From: Vibrio tetraodonis | Lineage (GTDB): Bacteria; Pseudomonadota; Gammaproteobacteria; Enterobacterales; Vibrionaceae | NCBI RefSeq assembly: GCF_003350295.1 | Contig: NZ_QLYY01000017.1 | Coordinates: forward strand, 103,399-167,398 | Length of the DNA stretch: 64,000 nt | Direction of reading: 5' to 3' | Shown here: piece after piece, positions 54,848-63,722 of the stretch | How positions within the stretch are numbered: position 1 is the stretch's first letter | How the letters are laid out: each line of letters opens with the position of its first letter | The notes under the pieces: generated by a model | What the model was told of the DNA's origin: nothing | Databases searched by the model: none | Seen by the model: the letters and a program-made list of their open reading frames with translations, nothing else | Program-made: the position numbers and the translations under genes

Positions 54848-55567
54848 TTATGGCTTGGCAGTCTTGCAGGGTTTGTTGGATATTAGAGCATGATTAAAAT
54901 TTGCCATGATTGATTTTGAGAGCGCATTGTTTTTACTCAAAGCAAGGTACAGTGGTAAAACATCGACCGCCTGTTCTGAAACGTGAAACAGGTTTCCGTC
55001 GAACGATTGCTGTTCTATGTTCCAATTAAAAACCTCTTCATCCATGAGCACAGCGTCAACACGATTTTTCAGCAAAAATTCAATATTCTCGTTAGCAGAC
55101 TTGGTCTGAAAAAAGTTCACATGTTTGTTGCTAATGTTTCGCCCGTATGCATAACCGGAGACAACCGCTATGCTAATTGTGCGCTCTTGTTGTAAATCTT
55201 GATATTGGACTGGCGAGCTTTTCAAGCTGATGAGCTTTATCTGATTGGTGTAGTAGGGCTCGCTAAAGTAGAAATCTTTTTCTCTTTGCGATGTTTTCCA
55301 AGCGCCTAGTATCACATCAACCTCACCTGACTTTGCCATCTTGTAGGCGCGATTCCAAGGTAATATTTCCACCGCGAGTTCCATCTGTGCTGCGCAAAAA
55401 ATTTCATCAACTTGCCGGTGTAGCTTGCCTTTGTTCATCGTATCTTTGTGAAAATAAGGTGGCCATTCATCTTGAACCCCCTTGACGATTAGAGAAGAAG
55501 CACTTGGAGATAGTGTTAAGGTAAGTACAAGACACAGTGATGAATATTTACGCTTCCTCTGTACCAT
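54848..55567 (-). CDS. second orphan SBP_bac_3-type binding protein
   Basis: 239 residues with a basic N-terminus and signal peptide (LVLTLTLSPSASS). ILPWNRAYKMAKSGEVDVIL corresponds to WARAIKMTRSGKYDGIVGAY in the 26.9-kb protein; both have the family-3 lobe plan. It has no permease neighbours. A periplasmic amino-acid-type ligand is expected. Confidence 0.83.
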   Translation of the reverse strand: MVQRKRKYSSLCLVLTLTLSPSASSLIVKGVQDEWPPYFHKDTMNKGKLHRQVDEIFCAAQMELAVEILPWNRAYKMAKSGEVDVILGAWKTSQREKDFYFSEPYYTNQIKLISLKSSPVQYQDLQQERTISIAVVSGYAYGRNISNKHVNFFQTKSANENIEFLLKNRVDAVLMDEEVFNWNIEQQSFDGNLFHVSEQAVDVLPLYLALSKNNALSKSIMANFNHALISNKPCKTAKP

Positions 55568-55771
55568 TTCAGACTCTGTTGATATCGAATTATCTTACAT
55601 TATAGCTAAGTAGACCATGTTATTAAGACCAATCGGTAATTGATAGGTTTCGTTTTCAACCGATTTGTATTTGCAGATCTCGCTATCAGAATGAGCAATG
55701 ATGCGAGTCGAAGTGATCGTTTTATTTGGCGCTATAGTAGTAGTATTAAAATCATCACATAAGTTAACCCT

Positions 55772-56317
55772 ATGAAATATCCTATCCTTTGTTGTATTAG
55801 TTTACTTGGCAGTTTGATGGCTTTTGCTTCCTCTGCCGCCACATGTCCAGAGATATTGAATAGTAAACAACGCCTGCTGAACTCGACTGAAAACATCGAG
55901 TTGTGCGAAGCGTTTCAAGGTAAAACGCTGTTGGTGGTCAATACGGCAAGTCAATGTGGTTATACCTCTCAGTTTGAAGAGCTTGAAGAGTTATATCAGA
56001 CATACAAAGATCAGGGCTTTACAGTCATTGGTTTTCCAAGCAATGATTTTCGCCAAGAGAGGGGAAGCGAAGAACAATCTGCTAAGGTATGTTATCTCGA
56101 TTACGGTGTCACGTTTCCGATGATGGCGCGTTCTTCTTTAACAGGCAGTAGTGCCAATCCGGTCTTCACACAAATACAATCTCAAGCTGGAGTGAAGCCC
56201 AAATGGAACTTCTATAAATTCCTTATTAATAAACAGGGCAACGTGGTGGCGACCTTCCCTAGTTCTACATCGCCGGTGAGCTCGACTCTTAAAAATGCTA
56301 TCGAGCAGCAATTATGA
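55772..56317 (+). CDS. periplasmic glutathione peroxidase family protein
   Basis: 181 residues with a signal peptide (to SSAA). The active-site motif VVNTASQCGYTSQFEELEEL carries the peroxidatic Cys in place of selenocysteine. FPSNDFRQERG is at the usual Gln motif, and PKWNFYKFLINKQG contains the catalytic Trp/Asn. Reductant is probably thioredoxin or glutathione. Its stop overlaps the next start (ATGA). Confidence 0.9.
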   Translation: MKYPILCCISLLGSLMAFASSAATCPEILNSKQRLLNSTENIELCEAFQGKTLLVVNTASQCGYTSQFEELEELYQTYKDQGFTVIGFPSNDFRQERGSEEQSAKVCYLDYGVTFPMMARSSLTGSSANPVFTQIQSQAGVKPKWNFYKFLINKQGNVVATFPSSTSPVSSTLKNAIEQQL

Positions 56318-56781
56318 AGTCTGATGATGTAGTAAGTACTCACACTAGAGAGACCATGACCAAGCTTGGCTATATGGGTCTGATCCCTTTTTTGGCTGGG
56401 TTGTTTGTATCTCTGACAGGTAGCACACTGTTTGGGCTCAGTGGTGAAGCACTTTTTATCACCTACAGTGTTGTGATTTTAAGTTTTTTGTCGGGCATCT
56501 TATGGGGCAGTGGCATTGAAAACTTTGAAAATCCATGGAGCAATAAAGCATTAGTTTTGAGTAATGTGATCGTATTAGCAGCTTGGTTGTCTGTCTTGGT
56601 TGGAGAAAGCAATGAGTTAGTCAGTTTACCAATTTTACTTATTGGATATGTTGCTGTTTGGCGGGCTGAAAAGTTAATGCGTACAGAAAACCAGAGTGCA
56701 GGGCCAGACGGTTATTTTGATATGCGGACAAGGCTAACATCCAGCGTTATTTTGATGCATGGGATAGTGCTGTTGACTTAG
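56314..56781 (+). CDS. DUF3429-type membrane protein
   Basis: 155 residues with about five TM helices. GYMGLIPFLAGLFVSLTG and YSVVILSFLSGILWGSGIEN resemble DUF3429. It is translationally coupled to the peroxidase gene (4-base overlap). Its function is not known. Confidence 0.75.
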   Translation: MKSDDVVSTHTRETMTKLGYMGLIPFLAGLFVSLTGSTLFGLSGEALFITYSVVILSFLSGILWGSGIENFENPWSNKALVLSNVIVLAAWLSVLVGESNELVSLPILLIGYVAVWRAEKLMRTENQSAGPDGYFDMRTRLTSSVILMHGIVLLT

Positions 56782-57032
56782 GCACTTCAAGATAGGTGGT
56801 ATATCTGATATTGCACCTGAGAGCTATGATTGAGGGATATTTGTACTCATAGTATGGTAAAGGAGGTTAAAATATTAACCATATTTATAGGTTTATCCTT
56901 CATGCATTTTACTTAAAAATCCTTATGTTTTAATATATTACTTTTATTTGACATATGTACAACGCGCTATACATATAGTATTTTGACATTTTTATTCTTA
57001 AGCAATGTAAGAAAGTCCACTAAAGGTGTTAA

Positions 57033-57518
57033 ATGAAAAAGACAATTATAGCGCTAGCGTTAATCGGTGTATCGGCGTCTGCTTCTGCCGACTCTTGGTT
57101 ATACGGAGGGGCATCTATTGGTCAATCTGACCTTAACTCGGAAGATACCACCACATACTCAGTTCATGTAGGGACTGGAATCTTACCTTTTATCGGTGTT
57201 GAAGCGGGTTACAACAATTTTGGTGAGTTTGATTTTGGTAATGGTAAGGTTGAAGCGTCATCATTTTACGCTGCGCTCAAGCCGAGTATTAACTTTGGCC
57301 CTATACAGGTATATGCAAAAGCAGGAGCTCACTATTGGGAGCAAGATTCAAGTACCGTTAGCTACAAAGATGAAGACGATTTAGACTTTATGTGGGGAGT
57401 CGGTGCTGACTACGCCATATTTGGTCCTGTATCTCTGGGTGCGAACTATATGAACTACTCAGTTGGTAATAATGATATTGATACAGTGTCAATGACAGTA
57501 TCTTTTAATTTCTTATAA
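57033..57518 (+). CDS. outer-membrane beta-barrel protein (161 aa)
   Basis: 161 residues with signal peptide MKKTIIALALIGVSASASA. Alternating strands (LYGGASIGQSDLN, FIGVEAGYNNFGEFDFG, IQVYAKAGAHYWEQ) and the terminal SMTVSFNFL suggest an eight-stranded OmpA/OmpX-like barrel. There is no peptidoglycan-binding domain. An AT-rich 250-base leader precedes it. Confidence 0.82.
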   Translation: MKKTIIALALIGVSASASADSWLYGGASIGQSDLNSEDTTTYSVHVGTGILPFIGVEAGYNNFGEFDFGNGKVEASSFYAALKPSINFGPIQVYAKAGAHYWEQDSSTVSYKDEDDLDFMWGVGADYAIFGPVSLGANYMNYSVGNNDIDTVSMTVSFNFL

Positions 57519-57543
57519 GTTAAATTTCGGTTTATATAAATTA

Positions 57544-57569
57544 TATCCTGCCTCATAATAGGCAGGATA
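57544..57569. terminator. hairpin between convergent OMP and glycosyltransferase genes
   Basis: TATCCTGCCT and AGGCAGGATA (10 bp) enclose the loop CATAAT. It serves either or both converging transcripts. Confidence 0.7.
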
Positions 57570-57601
57570 GTTTATGGATACTTGCATTATTATATGGGTA
57601 G

Positions 57602-58618
57602 TTAATCTTTACTAAACACAAAACACCTCTGAATAAAGAAGCTGGAAATAAACAGTAAGCATTCTGCTATGAGTTTCGCATACATGGTTGAAATGCCACA
57701 CCCTATGAGTGATTGTGTTAATACCATGGATGAAATTAGGAGTATAATCGCTAGAAAAACGTACTTTACTATTGAATGATAACCTTCACCATCTGATTTA
57801 AAAACAATCCGTTTTGACATTGTGTAGTTGTAAAAAGCAGAACACATTCTTGCGAAAATAAAAGATTTCATCGTTGAGTCAGTAGACAATAAGATGAGGT
57901 AAAAAAGTAGGTAGTCTATCAATGCACTTGATATTGAAATGCCAGTAAAACGCAAAAAGGTCCAGTAAATTTTTATTGAGTCTCTGAATGGATTAAAGTG
58001 TGATGAGCTATTATCATCAATATATATAGTCTCGATATCGATTTGTTTTATCATGCATCTCTCACGAGTAGCCAAGAGCAGCATTTCTGTCTCAAACTCG
58101 TAACCATTAGATTCAATCGACAAACACTTATTGGCAAGATCAGTTGATAGGTATCTAAGTCCTGTTTGAGTGTCGGTAATAGGAATTTTGGTCACGAGTT
58201 GGAAGATTTTTTCCGTGATCGCATTACCTATTCTACTTCTAAATGGCACTTTGCCATTAAAAGCACGAGCACCGAGTAATAGACTAGTGCTTTGACCACA
58301 TTGGTATCTTGACTCGTTTAAAGTTCGTATGATGTCTTGTGATGAATGTTGTCCGTCTGCATCTGCGGTGATGATGCCAGTGACGTCTGGCATTGTATTA
58401 ATAATGTAGGAGAAACCAGTTTTTAGCGCTTGGCCTTTACCCAAGTTTGACTTGTGGTTAAGGATAACGAGCTGGCTAAGGCTTTTTAACTGTTTGAATA
58501 TATAGTTACATTTATCACTTGATCCGTCATTTACCACCACAATAGAACAGCGACATAGTGTTTTTATTTCCGAAACCAGGTGTATAATGGCATCACTTGG
58601 GTTATATGCCGGTATCAA
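57602..58618 (-). CDS. GT2 glycosyltransferase fused to a GtrA-like membrane domain
   Basis: 338 residues. The N-terminal GT-A domain starts IPAYNPSDAIIHL and holds the DXD-type motif ITADADGQHSSQDII, with GARAFNGKVPFRSRIGN later, as in dolichol-phosphate-mannose-synthase-like GT2 enzymes. From about residue 215 there are four TM helices of GtrA type (SSALIDYLLFYLILL, VFLAIILLISSMVL). Fused GT2-GtrA proteins transfer sugars through a polyprenyl carrier. The start seems to be TTG at 58618 with AAAGG 5 bases upstream; no ATG is available in frame. Confidence 0.82.
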   Translation of the reverse strand: MIPAYNPSDAIIHLVSEIKTLCRCSIVVVNDGSSDKCNYIFKQLKSLSQLVILNHKSNLGKGQALKTGFSYIINTMPDVTGIITADADGQHSSQDIIRTLNESRYQCGQSTSLLLGARAFNGKVPFRSRIGNAITEKIFQLVTKIPITDTQTGLRYLSTDLANKCLSIESNGYEFETEMLLLATRERCMIKQIDIETIYIDDNSSSHFNPFRDSIKIYWTFLRFTGISISSALIDYLLFYLILLSTDSTMKSFIFARMCSAFYNYTMSKRIVFKSDGEGYHSIVKYVFLAIILLISSMVLTQSLIGCGISTMYAKLIAECLLFISSFFIQRCFVFSKD

Positions 58619-59049
58619 TATTACCTTTTCATTTGAAATTATAATAATAGCCTCTCTATTATTTATAAGTGATGTTTATGCGGATTGATTTTATCTACAT
58701 TTTTTTAAAAAAACTTTTAAAATCCGATTAACGATTATTTACTTATGGTTTTAAACCATAATAAAACTAAATGATATATTTCAATGTTTAAATCATAGGT
58801 AAATTTAACACTTGATCCGGTAATCTATCTAAAATAAACATACAGAACTGCTAAGGATATTTTGTCAAATTTATGTTTTTAAAAGCACTTGATGAGTATA
58901 GAAGTGTAGTAACTAGGTAAATTTTTAATATAGATAGGAACTTTTACTATGAATGCATTGTCTAGAGAGTTTATAGTATTATTTTAACTAGGTAGGCTTA
59001 TTTTTATTTGCCATATCTATTTATCTTTTTTATTTATTTGTGAGGACAT
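58619..59049. other. very AT-rich divergent gap, nothing identified
   Basis: About 430 bases between the leftward glycosyltransferase and the rightward Spy-like gene. It is rich in A/T runs with no ORF or strong hairpin. Such sequence often binds H-NS-type silencers; no specific site is claimed. Confidence 0.4.
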
Positions 59050-59553
59050 ATGAAACGTTATTTAATTGCTGCGGTTTTGACCTTTGCGAGCTTACCCACT
59101 TTTGCTGATAATAATCAACCTGATACTGTTAAGTTAAGCCAGCAAGTGAATCAGACTGTGAAAACAGCGAAAGTTGCACCACCAAAGCCTTTTGGTTTAG
59201 AGAGTATTACGCCAGAACAAGAAAGCAAAATTAGACAGATACAGATTGATATGCAAACTAAAACTCAAGCTTTAAACCCGAGTCAGGAGAAAATGGCCAA
59301 GGAAGTAGAGCAGTGGACCAAGTTGGTGCAAAACGAGAAGTTTGATGAAGAACAAGTAAAGCAAATCCTTCGTGGTTACAACGAAAAGCAACTTGATATT
59401 CAGGTGATGAAAATCAAAGCAGAGCATGATATGTATCAGGTGCTCACTACTGAGCAGAAAAACACTCTAGCTGAACGCCGTAAGAAGCAACAAGAACAAA
59501 TGAAATTAATCATGCAAAAGGCACAAGAAAAAGCAAAGGCGCAAAATAAGTAG
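59050..59553 (+). CDS. periplasmic Spy/CpxP-like protein
   Basis: 167 residues with a signal peptide (MKRYLIAAVLTFASLPTFA). The mature part is almost wholly helical and Gln/Lys/Glu-rich, with paired LTxxQ-type motifs (ITPEQESKIRQIQIDMQTK and LTTEQKNTLAERRKKQQEQM). Spy and CpxP are dimeric periplasmic chaperones or stress regulators with this plan. Its own terminator follows. Confidence 0.78.
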   Translation: MKRYLIAAVLTFASLPTFADNNQPDTVKLSQQVNQTVKTAKVAPPKPFGLESITPEQESKIRQIQIDMQTKTQALNPSQEKMAKEVEQWTKLVQNEKFDEEQVKQILRGYNEKQLDIQVMKIKAEHDMYQVLTTEQKNTLAERRKKQQEQMKLIMQKAQEKAKAQNK

Positions 59554-59577
59554 TTCTTTATTAGACCTCTTTGTTCG

Positions 59578-59609
59578 ACGTTCGCTTGCCTATACCAGCA
59601 AGCGAACGT
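59578..59609. terminator. 12-bp hairpin between Spy-like and katA genes
   Basis: ACGTTCGCTTGC and GCAAGCGAACGT are perfectly complementary around CTATACCA, with TTTAT to the right. It probably terminates both convergent genes. Confidence 0.75.
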
Positions 59610-59642
59610 TTTATAGGAATTTACTATTTATCTGGCACAGTT

Positions 59643-61076
59643 TTACTCTAGGCCTAATGCGGCTCTGAGTCCTTTCCCATAATCTTCGTCAGCTTGGAAA
59701 GCGTGATTGATGTGGCGTTCTTGAATGTCCTTTGGCACCCCTTGCATGGCGCGAGCCGTATTATCAAACAAAGCTTGGCGTTGTTCGTTATTCATTAGGC
59801 GGAATAAATCACCAGCTTGGCTAAAGTAATCTTCATCGACTCTATGATCATAATGATCTGCGTCTCCTTTTATACGCAGTGGTGGCTCTGAAAAATCAGG
59901 CTGTTCAGCCCACTCTTGTTTTGAGTTTGGTTGATAACCGATAGTAGACCCATAGTTACCATCCACTCGCATTGCCCCATCACGGTGATAGCTGTGAACT
60001 GGACATTTAGGTGCATTGACAGGGATTTGGTGGTGATTGACGCCAAGACGATAGCGCTGCGCATCGCCATAGGAAAACAAGCGTCCTTGTAACATCTTGT
60101 CTGGTGAGAAACTAATACCTGGGACGACGGCTGCCGGATTAAAGGCAGATTGCTCAACTTCTGCATGGAAGTTTTCTGGGTTGCGGTTTAGCTCAAACTC
60201 ACCGACAGGTATCAGCGGGTAATCCGTTTGTGACCATATTTTAGTTAAGTCAAATGGATTAAAGTTAACCTTATCTGCCTCGAGTTCCGGCATTATCTGT
60301 ACATACATCTTCCATTTAGGAAAGTCCTTATTTTCAATAGCTTTATAGAGATCTCTATGGTGGCTTTCCCGATCGCTGCCTATTATTTCAGCGGCCTCTT
60401 GGTCAGTCAGGTTCTTAATACCTTGTTGAGTTTTGAAATGAAACTTAACCCAATAGCGCTCTTTATCGGCATTGATGAAGCTAAAGGTGTGACTGCCAAA
60501 ACCATGCATGTGACGGTAAGATGCAGGAATACCGCGATCACTCATAACAATAGTGACTTGGTGAAATGCTTCAGGAAGTGATGTCCAAAAATCCCAGTTG
60601 TTGATGGCACTTCGCATATTGGTGCGAGGGTCTCGTTTCACCGCATGGTTTAGGTCAGGGAACTTTAGTGGATCGCGCAGAAAAAATATGGGTGTGTTAT
60701 TACCAACTAAATCCCAGTTTCCTTCCTCGGTATAAAATTTGAGTGCAAAGCCTCTAATGTCGCGCTCTGCATCTGCAGCGCCTCGCTCACCCGCAACTGT
60801 GGTAAATCGAGCAAATAACTCGGTCTTTTTGCCGATTTCTGAGAAGATCTTTGCCCGGGTGTATTTTGTAATATCATGAGTAACGGTAAAAGTACCATAA
60901 GCGCCAGAGCCTTTGGCATGCATACGTCTTTCGGGTATTACTTCGCGATCAAAGTGAGCCAATTTTTCAAGAAACCATACATCCTGAAGTAGTTGTGGAC
61001 CCCGGGGCCCAGCTGTCATTACATTTTGGTTATTGCTGACAGGGCAGCCTGCAGCAGTAGTTAGCTTTTTAGTCAT
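59643..61076 (-). CDS. katA: monofunctional haem catalase
   Basis: 477 residues from the ATG at 61076 (GGAAGAG upstream); an ATG at 61088 is in frame but has no RBS. It is a small-subunit clade-3-type catalase: distal His53 in [14 protein letters not shown], the NADPH/haem region [20 protein letters not shown], and proximal haem Tyr in [15 protein letters not shown]. It breaks down hydrogen peroxide in the cytoplasm. Confidence 0.96.
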   Translation of the reverse strand: MTKKLTTAAGCPVSNNQNVMTAGPRGPQLLQDVWFLEKLAHFDREVIPERRMHAKGSGAYGTFTVTHDITKYTRAKIFSEIGKKTELFARFTTVAGERGAADAERDIRGFALKFYTEEGNWDLVGNNTPIFFLRDPLKFPDLNHAVKRDPRTNMRSAINNWDFWTSLPEAFHQVTIVMSDRGIPASYRHMHGFGSHTFSFINADKERYWVKFHFKTQQGIKNLTDQEAAEIIGSDRESHHRDLYKAIENKDFPKWKMYVQIMPELEADKVNFNPFDLTKIWSQTDYPLIPVGEFELNRNPENFHAEVEQSAFNPAAVVPGISFSPDKMLQGRLFSYGDAQRYRLGVNHHQIPVNAPKCPVHSYHRDGAMRVDGNYGSTIGYQPNSKQEWAEQPDFSEPPLRIKGDADHYDHRVDEDYFSQAGDLFRLMNNEQRQALFDNTARAMQGVPKDIQERHINHAFQADEDYGKGLRAALGLE

Positions 61077-61497
61077 CATCTCTTCCACATTAAGTTTCAG
61101 TGTTAAGGTCGAGTCGCCTTATTTGAACTGTTTTGCCATAGGGCCTTGCACCATGTATATCTCTGATTTAAATCTGATTAAAGATAAAATTATTAATAAT
61201 GGAATAAGTAATACTTATAGACTGGATGCCAAACTATATAGCTGTGAATTATCGTTTAACGCACTATCAGTGATGTTTCATAATAATGTGTTGGGTGTTT
61301 GTTATTGTGATAAGCACCCAAAATGAACCTGAGTGAATAATCGTATTTGGGATGTAAATCTAACTTTATGTTTTTCATGGTTTCAGCTTGTTGCATAATC
61401 CTTTAGATTTTTGACATCTAGTTAACAAGGTGTTAACGATGGGTTATGATTTATAAAACTCCAACCTATCGTGACGCTTTATATATAAGGTCATACA
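61077..61497 (+). promoter_or_regulatory. divergent gap with a promoter candidate for the Cys-rich peptide/toxin genes
   Basis: No gene is supported. TTGACA (61411-61416) lies 17 bases from TAACGA (61434-61439), a fair -35/-10 pair with a weak -10, in rightward orientation. Two copies of GTTAAC (61421-61426 and 61432-61437) are one helical turn apart within the spacer, as expected of a repressor or activator site. The leftward katA promoter must be nearer 61100-61200. Confidence 0.4.
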
Positions 61498-61629
61498 ATG
61501 TCTAAAAAGCTAATTTTATCTCTTGCTATTCTTTTCTCTTCTGCCACTTCGACTGCTGCTGGTCTTTGCCCTGATGGTGAATTCTCCTTTTGTGATGGAT
61601 TTGGTACCTGCTTTTGTTCACCTCTATAG
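61498..61629 (+). CDS. 43-aa secreted Cys-rich peptide upstream of the toxin
   Basis: ATG at 61498 with AAGG upstream, stop TAG at 61627. A clear signal peptide (SKKLILSLAILFSSATSTAA) is followed by only about 22 mature residues, rich in Gly, Phe and Cys: CPDGEFSFCDGFGTCFC holds all four Cys, which could form two disulfides. It is not similar to anything I know. It precedes the aerolysin-like gene by 70 bases on the same strand, so it may be a toxin accessory, a separate toxin peptide or a regulatory upstream ORF. Confidence 0.65.
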   Translation: MSKKLILSLAILFSSATSTAAGLCPDGEFSFCDGFGTCFCSPL

Positions 61630-61630
61630 T

Positions 61631-61678
61631 GTTACGAGCTTAGATTAAGTAACGCCGCATCTGGCATGGTCTCGTAAC
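61631..61678 (+). other. intercistronic stem GTTACGAG / CTCGTAAC
   Basis: An 8-bp perfect inverted repeat (61631-61638, 61671-61678) between the Cys-rich peptide and the aerolysin-like gene. Inside the loop GCCGCATCTGGC can form a small hairpin. No T-run follows, so full termination is unlikely; mRNA processing or attenuation is possible. Confidence 0.5.
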
Positions 61679-61699
61679 GGCTTCAATGGAATATAATTT

Positions 61700-63163
61700 A
61701 TGAGTGACTATTCATTGAGAGTGTTCTTGTGTGTGATAGGGTTAACTTTCTTTACCCATCATAATGCTTTGGCTAACACACCTAGTCGGTATATAGAACT
61801 AGAAGATATTAAGCTGCAAAGGAAACCATGCCAGAGCGGCTATGAACCAATAAGTTTAAGCACGGCGATGATGTATCAACAAAGGTTGGCTGCAAAAATG
61901 GGGGAGTGGCAGCTGACAAATATTGAAAATGGCTTGATCATCATGGGGCCTGGTCATAAAGGAAATATCAAAATTGCTAACCGGCTGGCTTATACAAGCT
62001 GGTGTATCGAATCGGATAAGAAAAATACCTACCAAGCTGACGTATCTTTACCCTTGACACTAAAAGCACCGAACAGACAGAAACTAGAATGGCTTATGGT
62101 GAATTCAAAAGAATTTTACGAGCCATTAGCCGAGCTTGCTAACCTACTTGGTTATGCCTGGAGTGGTGGAGTCGATGGAAGGCAAAGTGGAGAGGATATG
62201 GTCACTTCTGTTTATGATAGAGGAGTGTACCAAATTAAATCTGATGCGATTGGGTTTGGAATGCCGTGTTACGGCTATCGCTGTGATGATAGATTAATCA
62301 TCGACATCACTAATCTCAGTTATCAGCTTTTACCTAGTACTGTAGCTCAAAGAGATAGCACAGACGAAGCCCAAGAAATATTGGGGGTGAGGCGGGCCAC
62401 AGTCACTAATGAATCGGATATAAATCAACAATATCGAGTGACGTTTTCCTATAAAAAACAAACCAGCTGGAAGTTCAAAAGTTCGATCAACTTTGAGCAA
62501 GCGGTATCGGTTAAAAGTGACTTTACATTGCCATTTATTGGAGAGAGTGAAGTTGAGGTGTCTTTTTCTGCAGGGCAAAGTTGGGGAGAGGAAAACTCAG
62601 GCGCTGCAAGTGAACTGGTCACTGACACCATAGTGGTTAATGTCCCACCCAAGCGCAGACAAGAAGTACTGATGACCATATACAAAACGTCAAAAGTATA
62701 CCCATATAAGGGGCAAGCAAGGGTCAGCTATGATCTTGGTTTGTATGGATTCCTTTCTTACTCAGGCAATGCTGATATTGAGCACCCAATCAATCGGCCC
62801 CACAAATACTACCAGTGGGAGATAGGAAGGAAAACTTCAGGTGGTAATAACCTCGGTGAACAGTTTGAAAATCGAAACCTACCACTTCAAGACCATACAT
62901 GGGATTGGCCGTGGGTTATTAATTCATTTGGTTTGCCTTATTCACAAGCGGTTATTGATGCTATTGAACGGCCGATAGTGACAGAAGTGGGTGGTGATCT
63001 TTCTTTGCAGAGCGTTTACGGAGCTGATGTCTATTACGGCGAGACAGAAGATCTCGAAAGTTCAAATCGTGTAAGGCGATCTCTTGATAACTTGTCGGAC
63101 TGGGAAGTAAACAATACTTTTGATGCATTGCCTTATGTAAACGTTGAGGTTGAAAGGCTGTAG
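61700..63163 (+). CDS. aerolysin-family pore-forming toxin
   Basis: 487 residues with a signal peptide (cleavage near NALA/N at 25). Family landmarks are in order: MGEWQLTNIENGLIIMGPGH, LGYAWSGGVDGRQSGEDM, CYGYRCDDRLIIDITNLSYQ, PFIGESEVEVSFSAGQSWGE, ARVSYDLGLYGFLSYSGNA and WDWPWVINSFGL, all matching proaerolysin of Aeromonas. Near the C-terminus RVRR (457-460) is a basic cleavage site in the place of the proaerolysin activation loop, leaving a 27-residue activation peptide. It would be secreted as an inactive protoxin and form a heptameric beta-barrel after proteolysis. The ATG has GGAAT about 10 bases upstream. Confidence 0.93.
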   Translation: MSDYSLRVFLCVIGLTFFTHHNALANTPSRYIELEDIKLQRKPCQSGYEPISLSTAMMYQQRLAAKMGEWQLTNIENGLIIMGPGHKGNIKIANRLAYTSWCIESDKKNTYQADVSLPLTLKAPNRQKLEWLMVNSKEFYEPLAELANLLGYAWSGGVDGRQSGEDMVTSVYDRGVYQIKSDAIGFGMPCYGYRCDDRLIIDITNLSYQLLPSTVAQRDSTDEAQEILGVRRATVTNESDINQQYRVTFSYKKQTSWKFKSSINFEQAVSVKSDFTLPFIGESEVEVSFSAGQSWGEENSGAASELVTDTIVVNVPPKRRQEVLMTIYKTSKVYPYKGQARVSYDLGLYGFLSYSGNADIEHPINRPHKYYQWEIGRKTSGGNNLGEQFENRNLPLQDHTWDWPWVINSFGLPYSQAVIDAIERPIVTEVGGDLSLQSVYGADVYYGETEDLESSNRVRRSLDNLSDWEVNNTFDALPYVNVEVERL

Positions 63164-63406
63164 TTAAAATGAATGCTTGAGGGAGTACTGCTCTATGTCA
63201 TTTAACCTTAAAGATGGACAAATCGACAGATTAGAAAAAGCGGCAATTTAATGACTGTTATCAGCGTCGATTTTTTGGCAAACCAATCATTATGCCGTTA
63301 GCTCCTTTCATAACTTTATGACTAATATCAAAATTAATCGGACCGCTATCTCAGTGGCACAGGATATGCTTCTCTGACGATATGAGAAGTATTGGAGTCA
63401 CAAACA

Positions 63407-63658
63407 ATGAGCGTAAATTTATTATCTTTGATTAATAAAGGAATTAAGGTATCGACACCCTTTCATTTAATGATGGACTTTTTAGTGTTGGTTATGTGTG
63501 TCTTTATACCAAAGATGATTTTCTTTATTTTACCAGCGATACCAGAGCACATTGCTATGGGCACTATGGTAATGACAATCGGTGTCTTTATGGTGGCTCT
63601 GACTAAGTTCGGTCTTATGGGGCTGTGGTCCACTGAAGACGAGCGTGAGGCGGCATAG
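63407..63658 (+). CDS. small membrane protein (83 aa)
   Basis: 83 residues from the ATG at 63407 (GGAG 10 bases upstream). Two TM helices: FLVLVMCVFIPKMIFFILPA and MGTMVMTIGVFMVALTKFGL, then an acidic tail. I do not recognise it. Bases 63164-63406 before it hold an 18-codon ORF that I do not support. Confidence 0.65.
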   Translation: MSVNLLSLINKGIKVSTPFHLMMDFLVLVMCVFIPKMIFFILPAIPEHIAMGTMVMTIGVFMVALTKFGLMGLWSTEDEREAA

Positions 63659-63722
63659 TGCTGCCATATTCGCTCATAACTAAAGCCTGACGATGTGTGT
63701 CATAATGCCGTTCGGATAAGTA

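Noticed and set aside
63195..63251. 18-codon ORF after the aerolysin gene
   Set aside because: GGGAG lies nearby, but the ORF is too short and has no recognisable feature. It may be chance.
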